NCBI RefSeq assembly: GCF_024505055.1
Contig: NZ_JANIBL010000034.1
Coordinates: forward strand, 1 to 52,530
Source: Methylomonas rosea
Lineage (GTDB): Bacteria > Pseudomonadota > Gammaproteobacteria > Methylococcales > Methylomonadaceae
DNA length: 52,530 nucleotides
Direction of reading: 5' to 3'
The notes beneath the pieces are model-generated. The model saw nothing but the letters and a program-made list of their open reading frames with translations. It searched no databases and was not told the DNA's origin. The position numbers and the translations under genes were made by a program. This document shows, one piece after another, positions 43,832 to 52,530 of this stretch (positions are counted from its first letter, which is position 1; each line of letters starts with the position of its first letter).

Positions 43832-45613
43832 ATGCAAAACAAGACTATAAAATACAGCGACTTATTGGCCGATTGGTTAAAAGAAAAAGGATATACCCAC
43901 TGCTTTTACGTGGCAGGTGGCAATATCATGCATATTCTGGCTAGCGTGAATCGTCATTTCAAATGCGTTAGCGTTGTCCATGAAGTGGCCGCCGGCATTG
44001 CAGCAGAATATTTCAATGAAATTAGCGCTGATGGCAAAGCCTTTGCGTTGGTAACAGCCGGTCCTGGATTAACCAATATCGTCACCGCTGTGGCGGGTGC
44101 TTATTTGGAGAGCCGGGAACTATTGGTGATTGGCGGGCAAGTAAAGACTGCGGATCTTTGTCGGCAACAAGTGCGTCAGCGCGGCATTCAAGAGATCGAT
44201 GGTGTCGATATCGTCAAGCCGATTACCTCAAAGTCGGTGCTGATGGATCGCCTGATTTCCTGCGATGAATTTAACCGGATTATCGACGCTGGGGTTACAG
44301 GCCGCAAAGGCCCGGTGTTTCTTGAACTTCCTCTGGATATTCAAGGTGCGCCAGTCGACGCGAATGATCCCTTATGCCAATTCCACGCCACGGAAATGCA
44401 GGCTCTTCCAGCTATTGGTGCAGACGAAATTCAGCATCTAATCGATGATGTTCGCTCGGCAAAACGGCCATTCTTGTTAATCGGTGCGGGTGTTGCTAGG
44501 CAGACCGTGGAGCAGATTTACGATGCTTTAGAACCGATGGGCATTCCCTTGGCAACCACATGGAATGGCGCGGACCGAGTCGCAGCAGATCATCCCTTGT
44601 ATTTTGGTCGGCCGAATACCTGGGGGCAACGTTACAGCAATTTGTTGATGCAACAGGCCGATTTGCTTATCGCACTTGGAACCCGTTTAGGCTTGCAACA
44701 AACCGGGTTTAACTGGCAAGAATTCGTACCTAACGGCAGAGTAGTGCAAGTGGAATGCGACCCTACCGAGCTTAATAAAGGCCATCCCCGCGTCGATTGT
44801 GGTTTGCAAGGCGATGCCAACCAAGTACTAAAAGCCTTGGCTGCAGCCAGTCTTGGCGATCATTCCGAATGGGTGGGCTATTGCCAAAAAGTGAAAGCCC
44901 AATTGCCGTTGATCGAGCCTATCAACAACACGGCCGAGAATTATGTATCGCCCTTCGAGTTTGTCAGCCGCTTATCTGTGCATTGCCGAGAAACCGATAA
45001 CGTCATTCCATGCAGTAGTGGCGGCGCCTTTACCGTGATGATGCAAACCTTTGCTCAGCAGCGTGGCCAACATATTGTTACAAACAAGGGCTTGGCATCC
45101 ATGGGTTACGGTTTGAGCGGTGCTATGGGAGCGGCTTTTGCATATCCGCAGCGTAGGACCATTCTAGTAGAAGGCGATGGCGGGTTTGCCCAAAATTTAC
45201 AGGAATTGGGCACGGTTGCTGTTAATAAGTTAAATATGAAAATATTTATATTTAATGATAATGGTTATGCATCTATTCGCATGACACAAAGAAACTATTT
45301 TAATGGCGCCTATATTGGTTGCGACCAGTCCTCGGGCTTAGGCTTGCCGGATTGGCTAACCTTATTCAAAGCCTTTAATCTGCCTTGTATCAAACTAGAT
45401 ACTAATTTTGAGCAAAACCCTGAGTTCCGACGCCTGTTCGAAAGCGATCAACCGGCTGGCTTTATTGTGCCGATAGATCCGGAACAAACCTATCTTCCCA
45501 AAATAACCAGCAGGGTAACGGAAACAGGTTCGATGCAATCAAATCCATTACATCAAATGACCCCGGATTTGGACGAACATTTGTATTCTGTAGTAGCGCA
45601 ATATTTGCAATAA
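43832..45613 (+). CDS. acetolactate-synthase-like ThDP enzyme (YerE-like)
   Basis: The 593-residue ThDP enzyme has the cofactor-activating Glu at residue 51 (VVHEVAAGIAAEYF), PVFLELPLDIQ, a central FAD/nucleotide-type domain, and the ThDP motif GDGGF...NDNGYASIR near 448-480. It is like acetolactate synthase but follows rfbFGH directly, 15 bp after rfbH. In Yersinia YerE adds a two-carbon acetyl unit to CDP-3,6-dideoxy-4-ketoglucose to give the branched sugar yersiniose. The same function is inferred here from order and family. Confidence 0.85.
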   Translation: MQNKTIKYSDLLADWLKEKGYTHCFYVAGGNIMHILASVNRHFKCVSVVHEVAAGIAAEYFNEISADGKAFALVTAGPGLTNIVTAVAGAYLESRELLVIGGQVKTADLCRQQVRQRGIQEIDGVDIVKPITSKSVLMDRLISCDEFNRIIDAGVTGRKGPVFLELPLDIQGAPVDANDPLCQFHATEMQALPAIGADEIQHLIDDVRSAKRPFLLIGAGVARQTVEQIYDALEPMGIPLATTWNGADRVAADHPLYFGRPNTWGQRYSNLLMQQADLLIALGTRLGLQQTGFNWQEFVPNGRVVQVECDPTELNKGHPRVDCGLQGDANQVLKALAAASLGDHSEWVGYCQKVKAQLPLIEPINNTAENYVSPFEFVSRLSVHCRETDNVIPCSSGGAFTVMMQTFAQQRGQHIVTNKGLASMGYGLSGAMGAAFAYPQRRTILVEGDGGFAQNLQELGTVAVNKLNMKIFIFNDNGYASIRMTQRNYFNGAYIGCDQSSGLGLPDWLTLFKAFNLPCIKLDTNFEQNPEFRRLFESDQPAGFIVPIDPEQTYLPKITSRVTETGSMQSNPLHQMTPDLDEHLYSVVAQYLQ

Positions 45614-45624
45614 ATATATCCAGC

Positions 45625-46560
45625 ATGAATAAAAAATTAATCTCCGTGGTAATCCCTGCCTATAACGAGCAGGATAATGTTGATGAGTTAGCTAAACAGT
45701 TAACAGCGGTATTTGCGGAAAATAGTGCTTACGATTTCGAAGCTATTATTGTAGAGAACGGCTCCCAAGATAATACCTACGATAAACTCTGCGCGGTAAA
45801 CCAAAAAGATCCGCGCTTTAAAATCGTGCAGCTGGCGCGCAATTTTAGAATGGATGGCGGCATTACCGCCGGGCTTAATTACGCAGCAGGCGATGCAGCT
45901 GTGATTATGACTGCCGATTTACAAGACCCACCGCATTTAATATCCCAGTTCATCAAAAAATGGGAAGAGGGTTATGAAAATGTGTACGGTATTGTTACTA
46001 AACGCAATGGCACGGGCTTAATTCGCCGTTTTAACTCGCAATTATTTTATTGGGTTGCCAATGGCTTGACCAATGGCATGGTCCCCAGAAATGTAAGCGA
46101 TTTTAGACTGATCGATAGAAAAGTTTACGAAACCATTAATTCCATACACGAACGTAACCGGTTCATCCGCGGACTATTTGCGTGGGTTGGATACAAATCC
46201 ATTGGCGTGGAGCATGAACGCGCGGAACGCTTTGCCGGCGTGTCCGGAGCGCATACTTTCAAGGTTATTGAGCTTGCTTTGAAGGGTATATTGGCTCACT
46301 CTTATGTGCCTTTAAAGATTATTACAATAATGGGTATCACAATATCTGCCCTTTCATTTGTTTTACTTGTGTGGACAATAGTAAAAGCAATATTGTGGGG
46401 AGTGCCTTTTAATGGCTATGGAACCATTATGACCGTGATGTTTTTGATGTTCGGTATATTGTTTACCATGCTGGGGATTGTTGCCGAATATATTGGTCTG
46501 ATTTATGAAGAGGTTAAGCAGAGACCTAACTTTATAGTGAAAGATAAGGTTGGCCTTTGA
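45625..46560 (+). CDS. GtrB-like GT2 glycosyltransferase
   Basis: The 311-residue protein has a GT2 domain (SVVIPAYNEQDNV; MTADLQDPP as the metal site) followed by two membrane helices near 230-255 and 268-292. It resembles bactoprenol-phosphate glucosyltransferases of the DPM1/GtrB group. It overlaps gtrA by four bases (TTGA). The pair probably makes and flips an undecaprenyl-phosphate sugar for modification of the polysaccharide. Confidence 0.92.
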   Translation: MNKKLISVVIPAYNEQDNVDELAKQLTAVFAENSAYDFEAIIVENGSQDNTYDKLCAVNQKDPRFKIVQLARNFRMDGGITAGLNYAAGDAAVIMTADLQDPPHLISQFIKKWEEGYENVYGIVTKRNGTGLIRRFNSQLFYWVANGLTNGMVPRNVSDFRLIDRKVYETINSIHERNRFIRGLFAWVGYKSIGVEHERAERFAGVSGAHTFKVIELALKGILAHSYVPLKIITIMGITISALSFVLLVWTIVKAILWGVPFNGYGTIMTVMFLMFGILFTMLGIVAEYIGLIYEEVKQRPNFIVKDKVGL

Positions 46561-46976
46561 AAAAGAGGTTAGAAAAACATAAACCTAAGCTTCGTTATTT
46601 ATTCGTTGGAGGGCTTAATACATTAGTAGGTTTATCGGCATATCCAGTATTGTACTTTGCTCTTGAACAGTTTGCTTTGCACTATATGGTTATTTTAGTA
46701 ATTAGCCAAGTTTTTTGTGTCATTAGTGCTTTTTTTACAAATAAGTTTCTTGTCTTTCGAACCAAGGGAAACTATATCGTTGAGTTCTTAAAGTTTTCAA
46801 GTTTTTATATGGCTTATTTTGTAATAAATGTAGCCGCTATGCCGGTCTTGGTCGAGATGGTTAAAGTGCATCCTGCGGTCAGCCAGGTGTTTATTAGTAT
46901 AGGTATCATAATTACAAGTTATTTCTGGCATAGCCGGGTAACCTTTGCAAAAAAAAAGAAAAAAATAACCAATTAA
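46557..46976 (+). CDS. GtrA family flippase-like membrane protein
   Basis: The 139-residue protein has four membrane helices and the GtrA pattern RYLFVGGLNTLVGLSAYPVLY, FFTNKFLVFR and SYFWHSRVTFAKK. It likely moves undecaprenyl-phosphate sugar across the inner membrane. The start is a TTG at 46557 inside the stop of the GT2 gene; no ATG is near. The basic C-terminus is KKKKKITN. Confidence 0.9.
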   Translation: MKKRLEKHKPKLRYLFVGGLNTLVGLSAYPVLYFALEQFALHYMVILVISQVFCVISAFFTNKFLVFRTKGNYIVEFLKFSSFYMAYFVINVAAMPVLVEMVKVHPAVSQVFISIGIIITSYFWHSRVTFAKKKKKITN

Positions 46977-46983
46977 TGCACAT

Positions 46984-47907
46984 ATGGCTAATACTAATAT
47001 TAAATACGAATCAAGAGTCTGCCCCTCATGCGGCTGCTCAGATACAGGGAATGTTTCGGTATCTTCAAAACATCCAGCTGAATACTTTGATTTAGATGAT
47101 TTACAATCGCATTGGAACGGATTCTTTAAAGAAAAAGTAATTTTTTCGTATTCAAGATGTGCTAAATGCCATTTACTTTATTCCCCCACATTTTTTTCTG
47201 ACGGACAACTTGAGGCTTTATACGCACAAATGCCGGATAACACTGCTGGTGTGCCGTTAGAGGCTCTGGAAAAAACGCAAAAAGGCTATTTCAATATATT
47301 AAAAGAATATAAGTTTGAAAAAGGTGGATATCTTGAGACAGGACCGGATATTGGCTTATTTACAAAGAATATTATTAGCAATCCTGCTTTGAAAAAATTT
47401 TGGCTATTTGAGCCAAACCGAACTGTTTGGCCCACACTTAGCAAGCTTGCCGACAGCGACCGTTTACATTTATCTGCTGAGATGTTTGGGTTTTCCGAGG
47501 TTCCTGATCAATCAATATCAGTTGCGGTAATGATTCATGTCTTGGATCATCTGATAAATCCTGTTGAAATTCTTAAGAAGCTTCGTATGAAAATGGCACC
47601 AGGCGCGGTGCTAGCAGTGGTCACTCATGATGAGTCGTCACTTTTGGCGAAAATAACCGGCAATGGATGGCCTGCTTATTGTTTACAACATCCGCAACTA
47701 TATAGCCCTAAAACTATTAGAGCATTAATGAAAGAAGCGGGTTTTAATGTTGTGCAAGTTCAACGCACAGTCAATTATTTTCCAGTAACTTATTTGTTCA
47801 AACACCTGCTTTGGGCTTTTGGAATCAGGATTAATGTTCCCAGTTGGGACGCTCTGCAAATTCCATTAAAGCTTGGCAATATTTTAACAATCGCCTCACC
47901 GGAATAA
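46984..47907 (+). CDS. SAM methyltransferase with N-terminal zinc motif
   Basis: The 307-residue protein starts with a zinc-ribbon-like part (C13-P-S-C16 and C59-A-K-C62) and then a class I methyltransferase fold: YLETGPDIGLFTKN (near 117-130), WLFEPN, SVAVMIHVLDHLINPVEILKKL and a C-terminal LYSPKTIRALMKEAGF. This layout resembles sugar C-methyltransferases of deoxysugar pathways (TylC3 type), but the GxGxG loop is unusual (ETGPDIG). It lies just before the Rieske gene. Substrate unknown. Confidence 0.75.
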   Translation: MANTNIKYESRVCPSCGCSDTGNVSVSSKHPAEYFDLDDLQSHWNGFFKEKVIFSYSRCAKCHLLYSPTFFSDGQLEALYAQMPDNTAGVPLEALEKTQKGYFNILKEYKFEKGGYLETGPDIGLFTKNIISNPALKKFWLFEPNRTVWPTLSKLADSDRLHLSAEMFGFSEVPDQSISVAVMIHVLDHLINPVEILKKLRMKMAPGAVLAVVTHDESSLLAKITGNGWPAYCLQHPQLYSPKTIRALMKEAGFNVVQVQRTVNYFPVTYLFKHLLWAFGIRINVPSWDALQIPLKLGNILTIASPE

Positions 47908-47920
47908 ATAGAGAATAACA

Positions 47921-48826
47921 ATGAAAAAATATACAAAAAATCATATCATCTCTCGGCTAACCTCAGAGGGCTTGACTTTTTCTGAATTCACTTTAGTTCA
48001 TGAAGGTGATTACGCGGTTGACGACGCGGATTGGAATTATAAAGATGTACCGCATCTTCATTATGTCCATGAACTAGCTGAAGCGGTACCGACTATTGTA
48101 GGCGATGATTTAATTACCTCGGTCAATATGCAAAAGGTTTTGTGTTTTAGATTTCCATTTTCACTAACAAATTTTGAGTCAGGGGAAAACTCTCAAACCT
48201 ATTACACTACATGGATGTTTTATGTATTGATGATTGAAACTAGGTATGTACCATTAGGCGCTTGTAGAACACGAGTGGAAACTACTTACGCAGTGGGGTC
48301 ACCAAAGTTATTAAAATGGACGTTTCCGATAATTCGCTGGATTCTTAAACGCAACTATGACAATTTGATGTCTACCGATATTCCTATGCGTACACGTAGA
48401 GGTGAGTTGCGTAGTTGGGGTTATGGTTTTAAGAAATTAGGTGCAACCTATAGTTTCGAGGAAACAATGGATGTTATGAAACCAAATGTTGTTATTCCTA
48501 AAATACAGGCAGAGAATCTAACAATAGATATCGATCAGGTGCTGCCGAGCGAAGGTGAATATATGATAGGGCGCTCGGATCATCTTGGTTTGAGATTAGT
48601 GCGCACGGAAGATACCTTGACCTTATATCCTCGTCTATGTCCACATGAAGGCGCCAATCTAGACGAAAGCAACTGTGAAGGTAAGAAAGTTAAATGTAAG
48701 TGGCATGGTAGAGCATTTGCAAAGGTAGCAGAGTTCTCGATTAATTCGGAGTCTACTCAACAGGTTGAACTAGATTATCAGCGTATCGAATTAGATAAAA
48801 ATATTATGAGCATATTTTTTAAATAA
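47921..48826 (+). CDS. Rieske [2Fe-2S] protein with C-terminal Rieske domain
   Basis: The 301-residue protein has an intact Rieske motif at its C-terminus: C240-P-H242, sixteen residues, C259-K-W-H262. Residues 1-200 form a different domain (PHLHYVHELAEAVPTIVG; WMFYVLMIETRYVPLGACRTRVE; a helical end with DIPMRTRRGELRSWGYGF), which resembles an SRPBCC-like oxygenase catalytic part. In normal Rieske oxygenases the Rieske domain comes first. No reductase gene is near. It lies in the CDP-sugar locus, so oxidation of a sugar or electron transfer to RfbH are possible roles, both speculative. Confidence 0.72.
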   Translation: MKKYTKNHIISRLTSEGLTFSEFTLVHEGDYAVDDADWNYKDVPHLHYVHELAEAVPTIVGDDLITSVNMQKVLCFRFPFSLTNFESGENSQTYYTTWMFYVLMIETRYVPLGACRTRVETTYAVGSPKLLKWTFPIIRWILKRNYDNLMSTDIPMRTRRGELRSWGYGFKKLGATYSFEETMDVMKPNVVIPKIQAENLTIDIDQVLPSEGEYMIGRSDHLGLRLVRTEDTLTLYPRLCPHEGANLDESNCEGKKVKCKWHGRAFAKVAEFSINSESTQQVELDYQRIELDKNIMSIFFK

Positions 48827-48870
48827 ATTGTCGTCTTTTTTTAACTTAATTTTATAATAATTTCTATTTA

Positions 48871-51327
48871 ATGTATAAACTCAAACTAACAGCTATTTAT
48901 GGTCATGTTTTTTTATGTAGTATTGGACTAATTGGTCTGATATTAAAATTAATTAGGGCATTATCATTAGATGGTTTTTTTTTAGACGCTCAGCTTCAGC
49001 TGTCGAACCGCTTACTACAGCCGTGGCAGGGTGTTTTGAGCTTGGGAAAAAGAGAGCAACTACTATCCTACGTTTTAGTTTTGGCTGTTATCGTTATTTA
49101 TTATTTTTTTTCGTATCTTTATGTAAAAAGAGAGTCTACTTCTTTACAAAATAATATATTCGTCGAATGGCTCGGTTTGACGTGGCAAAGGATAGCCGGT
49201 TACTTGCTTAGTGTGTTCCTTATTAATGTCTTTCTGATTACTTTTTTTGATCTCAGTAGATATTATTTGGTTTTTATGACATTAATATTTTGGTTGCTGA
49301 TTTTTGTTTTGCCGATACAGTTTTGTCTTAGCAACCCAAATGGATACAAATTAAAGCTAATCAATAGCTCACTTATAACTGTTTGTATTTTTGTTATAGC
49401 TCTGATTCCCTTCGTTTACTACGTTGATGGTGGTGGTCCACTAGAAAACGAGTTTCAAGATATTCAGGAACAAACTATTCTAGAGAGTGGTCAAGTCGTT
49501 GTTAACAATAAATTTATTAACGAGCACGGCATAGGTGGCTTAGTGCGCTATGATCCAGTCCAAGATCAAGGTATGGACCCTAAACAACTTCTAAATTCCG
49601 GTGTTCCAGTTAAAATGACTCCAGAGTTTCAGAGGTGGTTAAGTGAAGGTGATAGGCCTCTACGTTATTTTTATTCTCCGGCAAGTAAACGATTATATGT
49701 TTCTAGTTTTCAGGGGGATGAACGCTCTCAGTTAACAACTATTTTTGATGTTAATTCGAAATCGATATTTCGATCCGGAGCTAACGTATTCTCTTCGCAA
49801 AGATATTCGGATGAAGAATGGGACTTTGTTAGACGAAACAAGAGCGAATTGATAAATCAAGCCCTAGCTGGTCATTATTTTCATCATCATTTCGCCTTAA
49901 TCGCTTCAATAAACGATTATATTTTAGGCAAGCCACCAGAGACGACCCATTACACTTATGGATGGGGAAATACGATATTTGTAGCAGCTTTGCTAAAGCT
50001 TACCGGTGGTTTTTCTTTTGAGAAATATGTACAGGTACTTTATCTATTCTATCCCGTTTATTTTTTCATGTTAGTTGGCGTTGTTTGGTTAATATTTAAA
50101 GATAAAAACTATGTGATATTAGCTTCTTTGGTCGCACTTATCTTTTTTTATGCGCAAGGTTTCGAGTCTGTACGTTTTGCCCCTGGGCTCAACCCGATCA
50201 GGCATTTTCTTGATGTAATAGTACTTTATTTACTATACCGGTATTGGGCAAATAATACGATCTTACCTCTTGTATTAGCACTTTTTGTTTGCGCGCTCGC
50301 TATTTTTGCGAATAAGGAGTTTGGGCTGGTTTTATATCTTTCAATGATGATTGGAGTATTAATCAGTAACCTATTTAAACCCCAGTCCGTGGCCTGGATA
50401 TTTCTATTGCTAGCATTAATACTATGCCCGTTTCTTTGGTTTTCTAACCCGGTAAACCCATTTGGAACTTTTTCGTATGTTTTAAGCGGATTAAGTGTTC
50501 CGGATACGCCATTTTCTGTTGTTTTCGTCGTTGGGTTATTGATAAGTATAATTACGGCGTTATTGTCAATATCTAATAGAACTACTTACTGGTATCTTAC
50601 CGTTTTCTGGTTATTTTATGGTGGTGCTTCACTTATATATTTCATTTGGAATCCAGCCCCTAATCATATTTTTAGCTTAGGTTCTATATTTGCTGTGTTA
50701 TTTGTTTTACTGTTAAAAACTTGCATTAGTTCGTTTGGTAGTCAGGAAATTGAGCTTAAAGTTTCGAAGTTTTCTTCTATGATTCTGTTTATTGCGCTAC
50801 TACCTTTAATTATGTTCTTTTTAATTCAGCAAAATGGTTATATCAATTACTTTAAAAGCCATGTTATGTATAACTGGCAGTTTGATACTGCTAAATTCGA
50901 AACAACGATGGAGCCGACACTATTTAGTCAGGCAGTTGATATTATTAAAAAATATAGTTCTGGTTCAGAGATTTACCTGATTTCAAAGTATTCTAATATA
51001 TTGCCTTGGTTGTCTGGGAAGTATAACTCGGTACCTTATAACGAATTGGCGCTGGAATTGGTTTCTGGAAGAGAGGTTTTGAATACCATTGAGTTTATTT
51101 CTAAAAAGCAACCGGAATACATTTTTGTTGACACAGATATAAATCGAACTAGCTTTGGAGATGTATATAATCCGAGCAATTTATTAGTTGGTTATCTCGG
51201 AGTCGGTGGTTTATCTAGGGATAAGGCTTTGCTATTTGAAAACTTACGGCTAGTCACAGATTCTTTGTTACAAAATTATAAAGTCGTTGAATCTGGCGCT
51301 TTAGTTACTGTTTATAAAAAAGTATAA
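48871..51327 (+). CDS. large polytopic membrane protein, possible GT-C or polymerase
   Basis: The 818-residue protein has about five N-terminal membrane helices (1-185), a soluble stretch of some 170 residues (about 190-365), a second set of seven or more helices (365-660) and a C-terminal soluble part. No family motif recognised. The layout, with a long loop and flanking helices, suits a GT-C glycosyltransferase or O-antigen polymerase. The gene is very AT-rich, as are its neighbours, typical of O-antigen loci. Confidence 0.6.
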   Translation: MYKLKLTAIYGHVFLCSIGLIGLILKLIRALSLDGFFLDAQLQLSNRLLQPWQGVLSLGKREQLLSYVLVLAVIVIYYFFSYLYVKRESTSLQNNIFVEWLGLTWQRIAGYLLSVFLINVFLITFFDLSRYYLVFMTLIFWLLIFVLPIQFCLSNPNGYKLKLINSSLITVCIFVIALIPFVYYVDGGGPLENEFQDIQEQTILESGQVVVNNKFINEHGIGGLVRYDPVQDQGMDPKQLLNSGVPVKMTPEFQRWLSEGDRPLRYFYSPASKRLYVSSFQGDERSQLTTIFDVNSKSIFRSGANVFSSQRYSDEEWDFVRRNKSELINQALAGHYFHHHFALIASINDYILGKPPETTHYTYGWGNTIFVAALLKLTGGFSFEKYVQVLYLFYPVYFFMLVGVVWLIFKDKNYVILASLVALIFFYAQGFESVRFAPGLNPIRHFLDVIVLYLLYRYWANNTILPLVLALFVCALAIFANKEFGLVLYLSMMIGVLISNLFKPQSVAWIFLLLALILCPFLWFSNPVNPFGTFSYVLSGLSVPDTPFSVVFVVGLLISIITALLSISNRTTYWYLTVFWLFYGGASLIYFIWNPAPNHIFSLGSIFAVLFVLLLKTCISSFGSQEIELKVSKFSSMILFIALLPLIMFFLIQQNGYINYFKSHVMYNWQFDTAKFETTMEPTLFSQAVDIIKKYSSGSEIYLISKYSNILPWLSGKYNSVPYNELALELVSGREVLNTIEFISKKQPEYIFVDTDINRTSFGDVYNPSNLLVGYLGVGGLSRDKALLFENLRLVTDSLLQNYKVVESGALVTVYKKV

Positions 51328-51345
51328 AAGGCAATTGTCGTGGTA

Positions 51346-51376
51346 GTTACGTTAAGACATCTGTTTTTAACGTAAC
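51346..51376. terminator. inverted repeat between convergent genes
   Basis: A perfect 10-bp dyad GTTACGTTAA / TTAACGTAAC (51346-51355 and 51367-51376) with an 11-base loop lies between the convergent 818-residue membrane protein gene and the GT2 gene. It has no T-run on either side, so it is a weak terminator or a protein-binding site. Confidence 0.4.
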
Positions 51377-51428
51377 GATCCTCGTAACAAATTAAGGGGC
51401 GCTATATTTTGCTAAAGCATTAATTAGC

Positions 51429-52343
51429 TTAATGTTGTGATGTATCTCGACCTGTTTTTGAGCGACGCACTATTACATCGGCAAGTACACCTATCACAAA
51501 TGTTTGAAAAGCCAATATAAACATAATTACAGATAAACTGCCAATGTGATCTGAAACTATAATATCTCTTACTGACCTAAATATTGCAAGACATAGTACG
51601 AAAAATGATGCCGGTAGAAAGAAGTTTAGAGGTTCAAAATAAGAGGCAAGTCTTATAATCAGAATGCAAAATAGCATGAAGTCTCTGACCGGCCTAATGC
51701 TAGATTTGCCGTGTCTTTTGTGGTATTTGGTTGGGATGAATCTTATATGGTATCCGCTATAAAGAGAGGATACGGTAATAGTTGTTGTAAAGGAAAATCC
51801 CATTGGTAAGAGGTGACGAAACTCCAGATATAGGGAGCGACGGAATAGTCTTAAGCCAGAATTTAGATCCGGCACCATTACCCCGGTTAAGCCGTGAACC
51901 ATTTTGCGTAATATCCATCTGGCTAAGCGTTTGAATGGGTTGCTGGAAATTCCAATGCCTTCGCGCGCGCCAACAATCATTTGAATATCCGGTTTTGTAG
52001 CTTCTAGCAGTTTTTCAAGATCACCTAACTCATATGAGTCGTCTGCATCGCAAATAAATATCCACTCTTGATGGCAATAATCAAGACCGGTACGTAATGC
52101 GGCTCCGTAGCCACGATTAACTTCGTGAGTTAGTATGGTAATGTCATCTTGTAGATCAAGAATATCAGGTGTACTATCGGAAGATCCGTCGTTGACGCAA
52201 ATTATTTCGAATTTGTAGTCACCAATTCTTGCTACAATCTGTTTGATTTGGGAAATGGTTTTTTCTAAGCATCCCTCCTCATTATATATTGGAATAATGA
52301 TCGCGCACGTTTTACTTGATTCCCTGGGTGGTTCGAGATGCAT
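51429..52343 (-). CDS. GT2 glycosyltransferase with C-terminal membrane helices
   Basis: The 304-residue protein has a GT2 domain: AIIIPIYNEEGCLEKTI, CVNDGSSDSTPDIL and the metal site ICDADDSYE near 97-105. A cytoplasmic end is followed by two membrane helices near 240-260 and 268-290. It resembles polyprenyl-phosphate mannosyl/glucosyltransferases (DPM1 type). It is on the opposite strand from the rest of the locus and ends it in this window. The 187 bases upstream (52344-52530) hold no gene that I see. Confidence 0.9.
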   Translation of the reverse strand: MHLEPPRESSKTCAIIIPIYNEEGCLEKTISQIKQIVARIGDYKFEIICVNDGSSDSTPDILDLQDDITILTHEVNRGYGAALRTGLDYCHQEWIFICDADDSYELGDLEKLLEATKPDIQMIVGAREGIGISSNPFKRLARWILRKMVHGLTGVMVPDLNSGLRLFRRSLYLEFRHLLPMGFSFTTTITVSSLYSGYHIRFIPTKYHKRHGKSSIRPVRDFMLFCILIIRLASYFEPLNFFLPASFFVLCLAIFRSVRDIIVSDHIGSLSVIMFILAFQTFVIGVLADVIVRRSKTGRDTSQH

Positions 52344-52530
52344 TGTTTTTGATATTTGTTAGTTAAATTCTTACGTGAAGTACGTAAATGGTTAGTAGGA
52401 TGAGCGTAAGATTATATTATAGTGCTTTCATTCAGGCAATAATTCAGCTGTCGTTACGTTTCTAATTTACTAGTTTTTGAAGGAATTGTTGTTAATTTAG
52501 AAGCTTTAGTCTAAATTTAATATAGATATT

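Overview
The window reads as chromosomal DNA of a gammaproteobacterium. It has a Hfl/FtsH protease complex, RpoD-like sigma factor, HtpG, VapBC, CopAB and a long O-antigen/capsule-type locus. The gene mix (LOV, sterol-desaturase family, B12-MerR, CDP-sugar genes) would suit a Methylococcales methanotroph such as Methylomonas, but nothing here proves the genus. No tRNA, rRNA, phage, complete IS or CRISPR was recognised.

Region 1 (1-2441): the end of a DUF2442 gene, a DUF4160 gene broken by a one-base insertion, an isolated gspE ATPase gene and a small lipoprotein.

Region 2 (2446-11042, all minus strand): a tight gene train read as SRPBCC protein, LOV blue-light receptor, fatty-acid-hydroxylase/sterol-desaturase family enzyme, MsrP, MsrQ, TIGR01777 epimerase, membrane protein, DNA photolyase, lipocalin Blc and DUF523/DUF1722 protein, with one more membrane gene upstream. 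The set looks like a light/oxidative-stress response covering DNA repair, methionine sulfoxide repair and membrane-lipid care.

Region 3 (11056-17363): ftsH, hflC, hflK and an RpoD-like sigma factor on the minus strand, divergent from a MerR-type regulator that carries all the residues of a CarH/LitR adenosylcobalamin photoreceptor. The shared promoter region holds a TATACA-N12-TGTACT dyad. A perfect TGTACA-N12-TGTACA dyad lies inside the sigma gene. With region 2 this suggests a two-chromophore (flavin plus cobalamin) light-control circuit, the main candidate system of the window.

Region 4 (17571-32233): accessory and housekeeping genes. These are DUF6494, a Lys-rich mini-protein, a bestrophin-like protein, an SRPBCC protein, vapBC, VF530 plus an RRM protein, DUF2750, copAB, an RlmN/Cfr-like radical SAM enzyme, a phosphatase plus kinase-fold pair, DUF924, htpG with a sigma-32-type promoter, and a REC-TPR regulator with a soluble histidine kinase. 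Two types of palindromic repeat occur in the gaps.

Region 5 (32345-52343): surface polysaccharide locus. It runs rfbB-rfbD-rfbA, a fused MNT-HEPN gene preceded by a MITE-like element, rfbC, an unusual aldolase/SDR/dehydroquinate-synthase-like/epimerase block, CDP-3,6-dideoxysugar genes rfbF-rfbG-rfbH, a YerE-like ThDP enzyme, a GtrB/GtrA pair, a zinc-type methyltransferase, a Rieske protein with reversed domain order, a large polytopic membrane protein and a second GT2. It probably makes dTDP-rhamnose and a branched CDP-3,6-dideoxyhexose.
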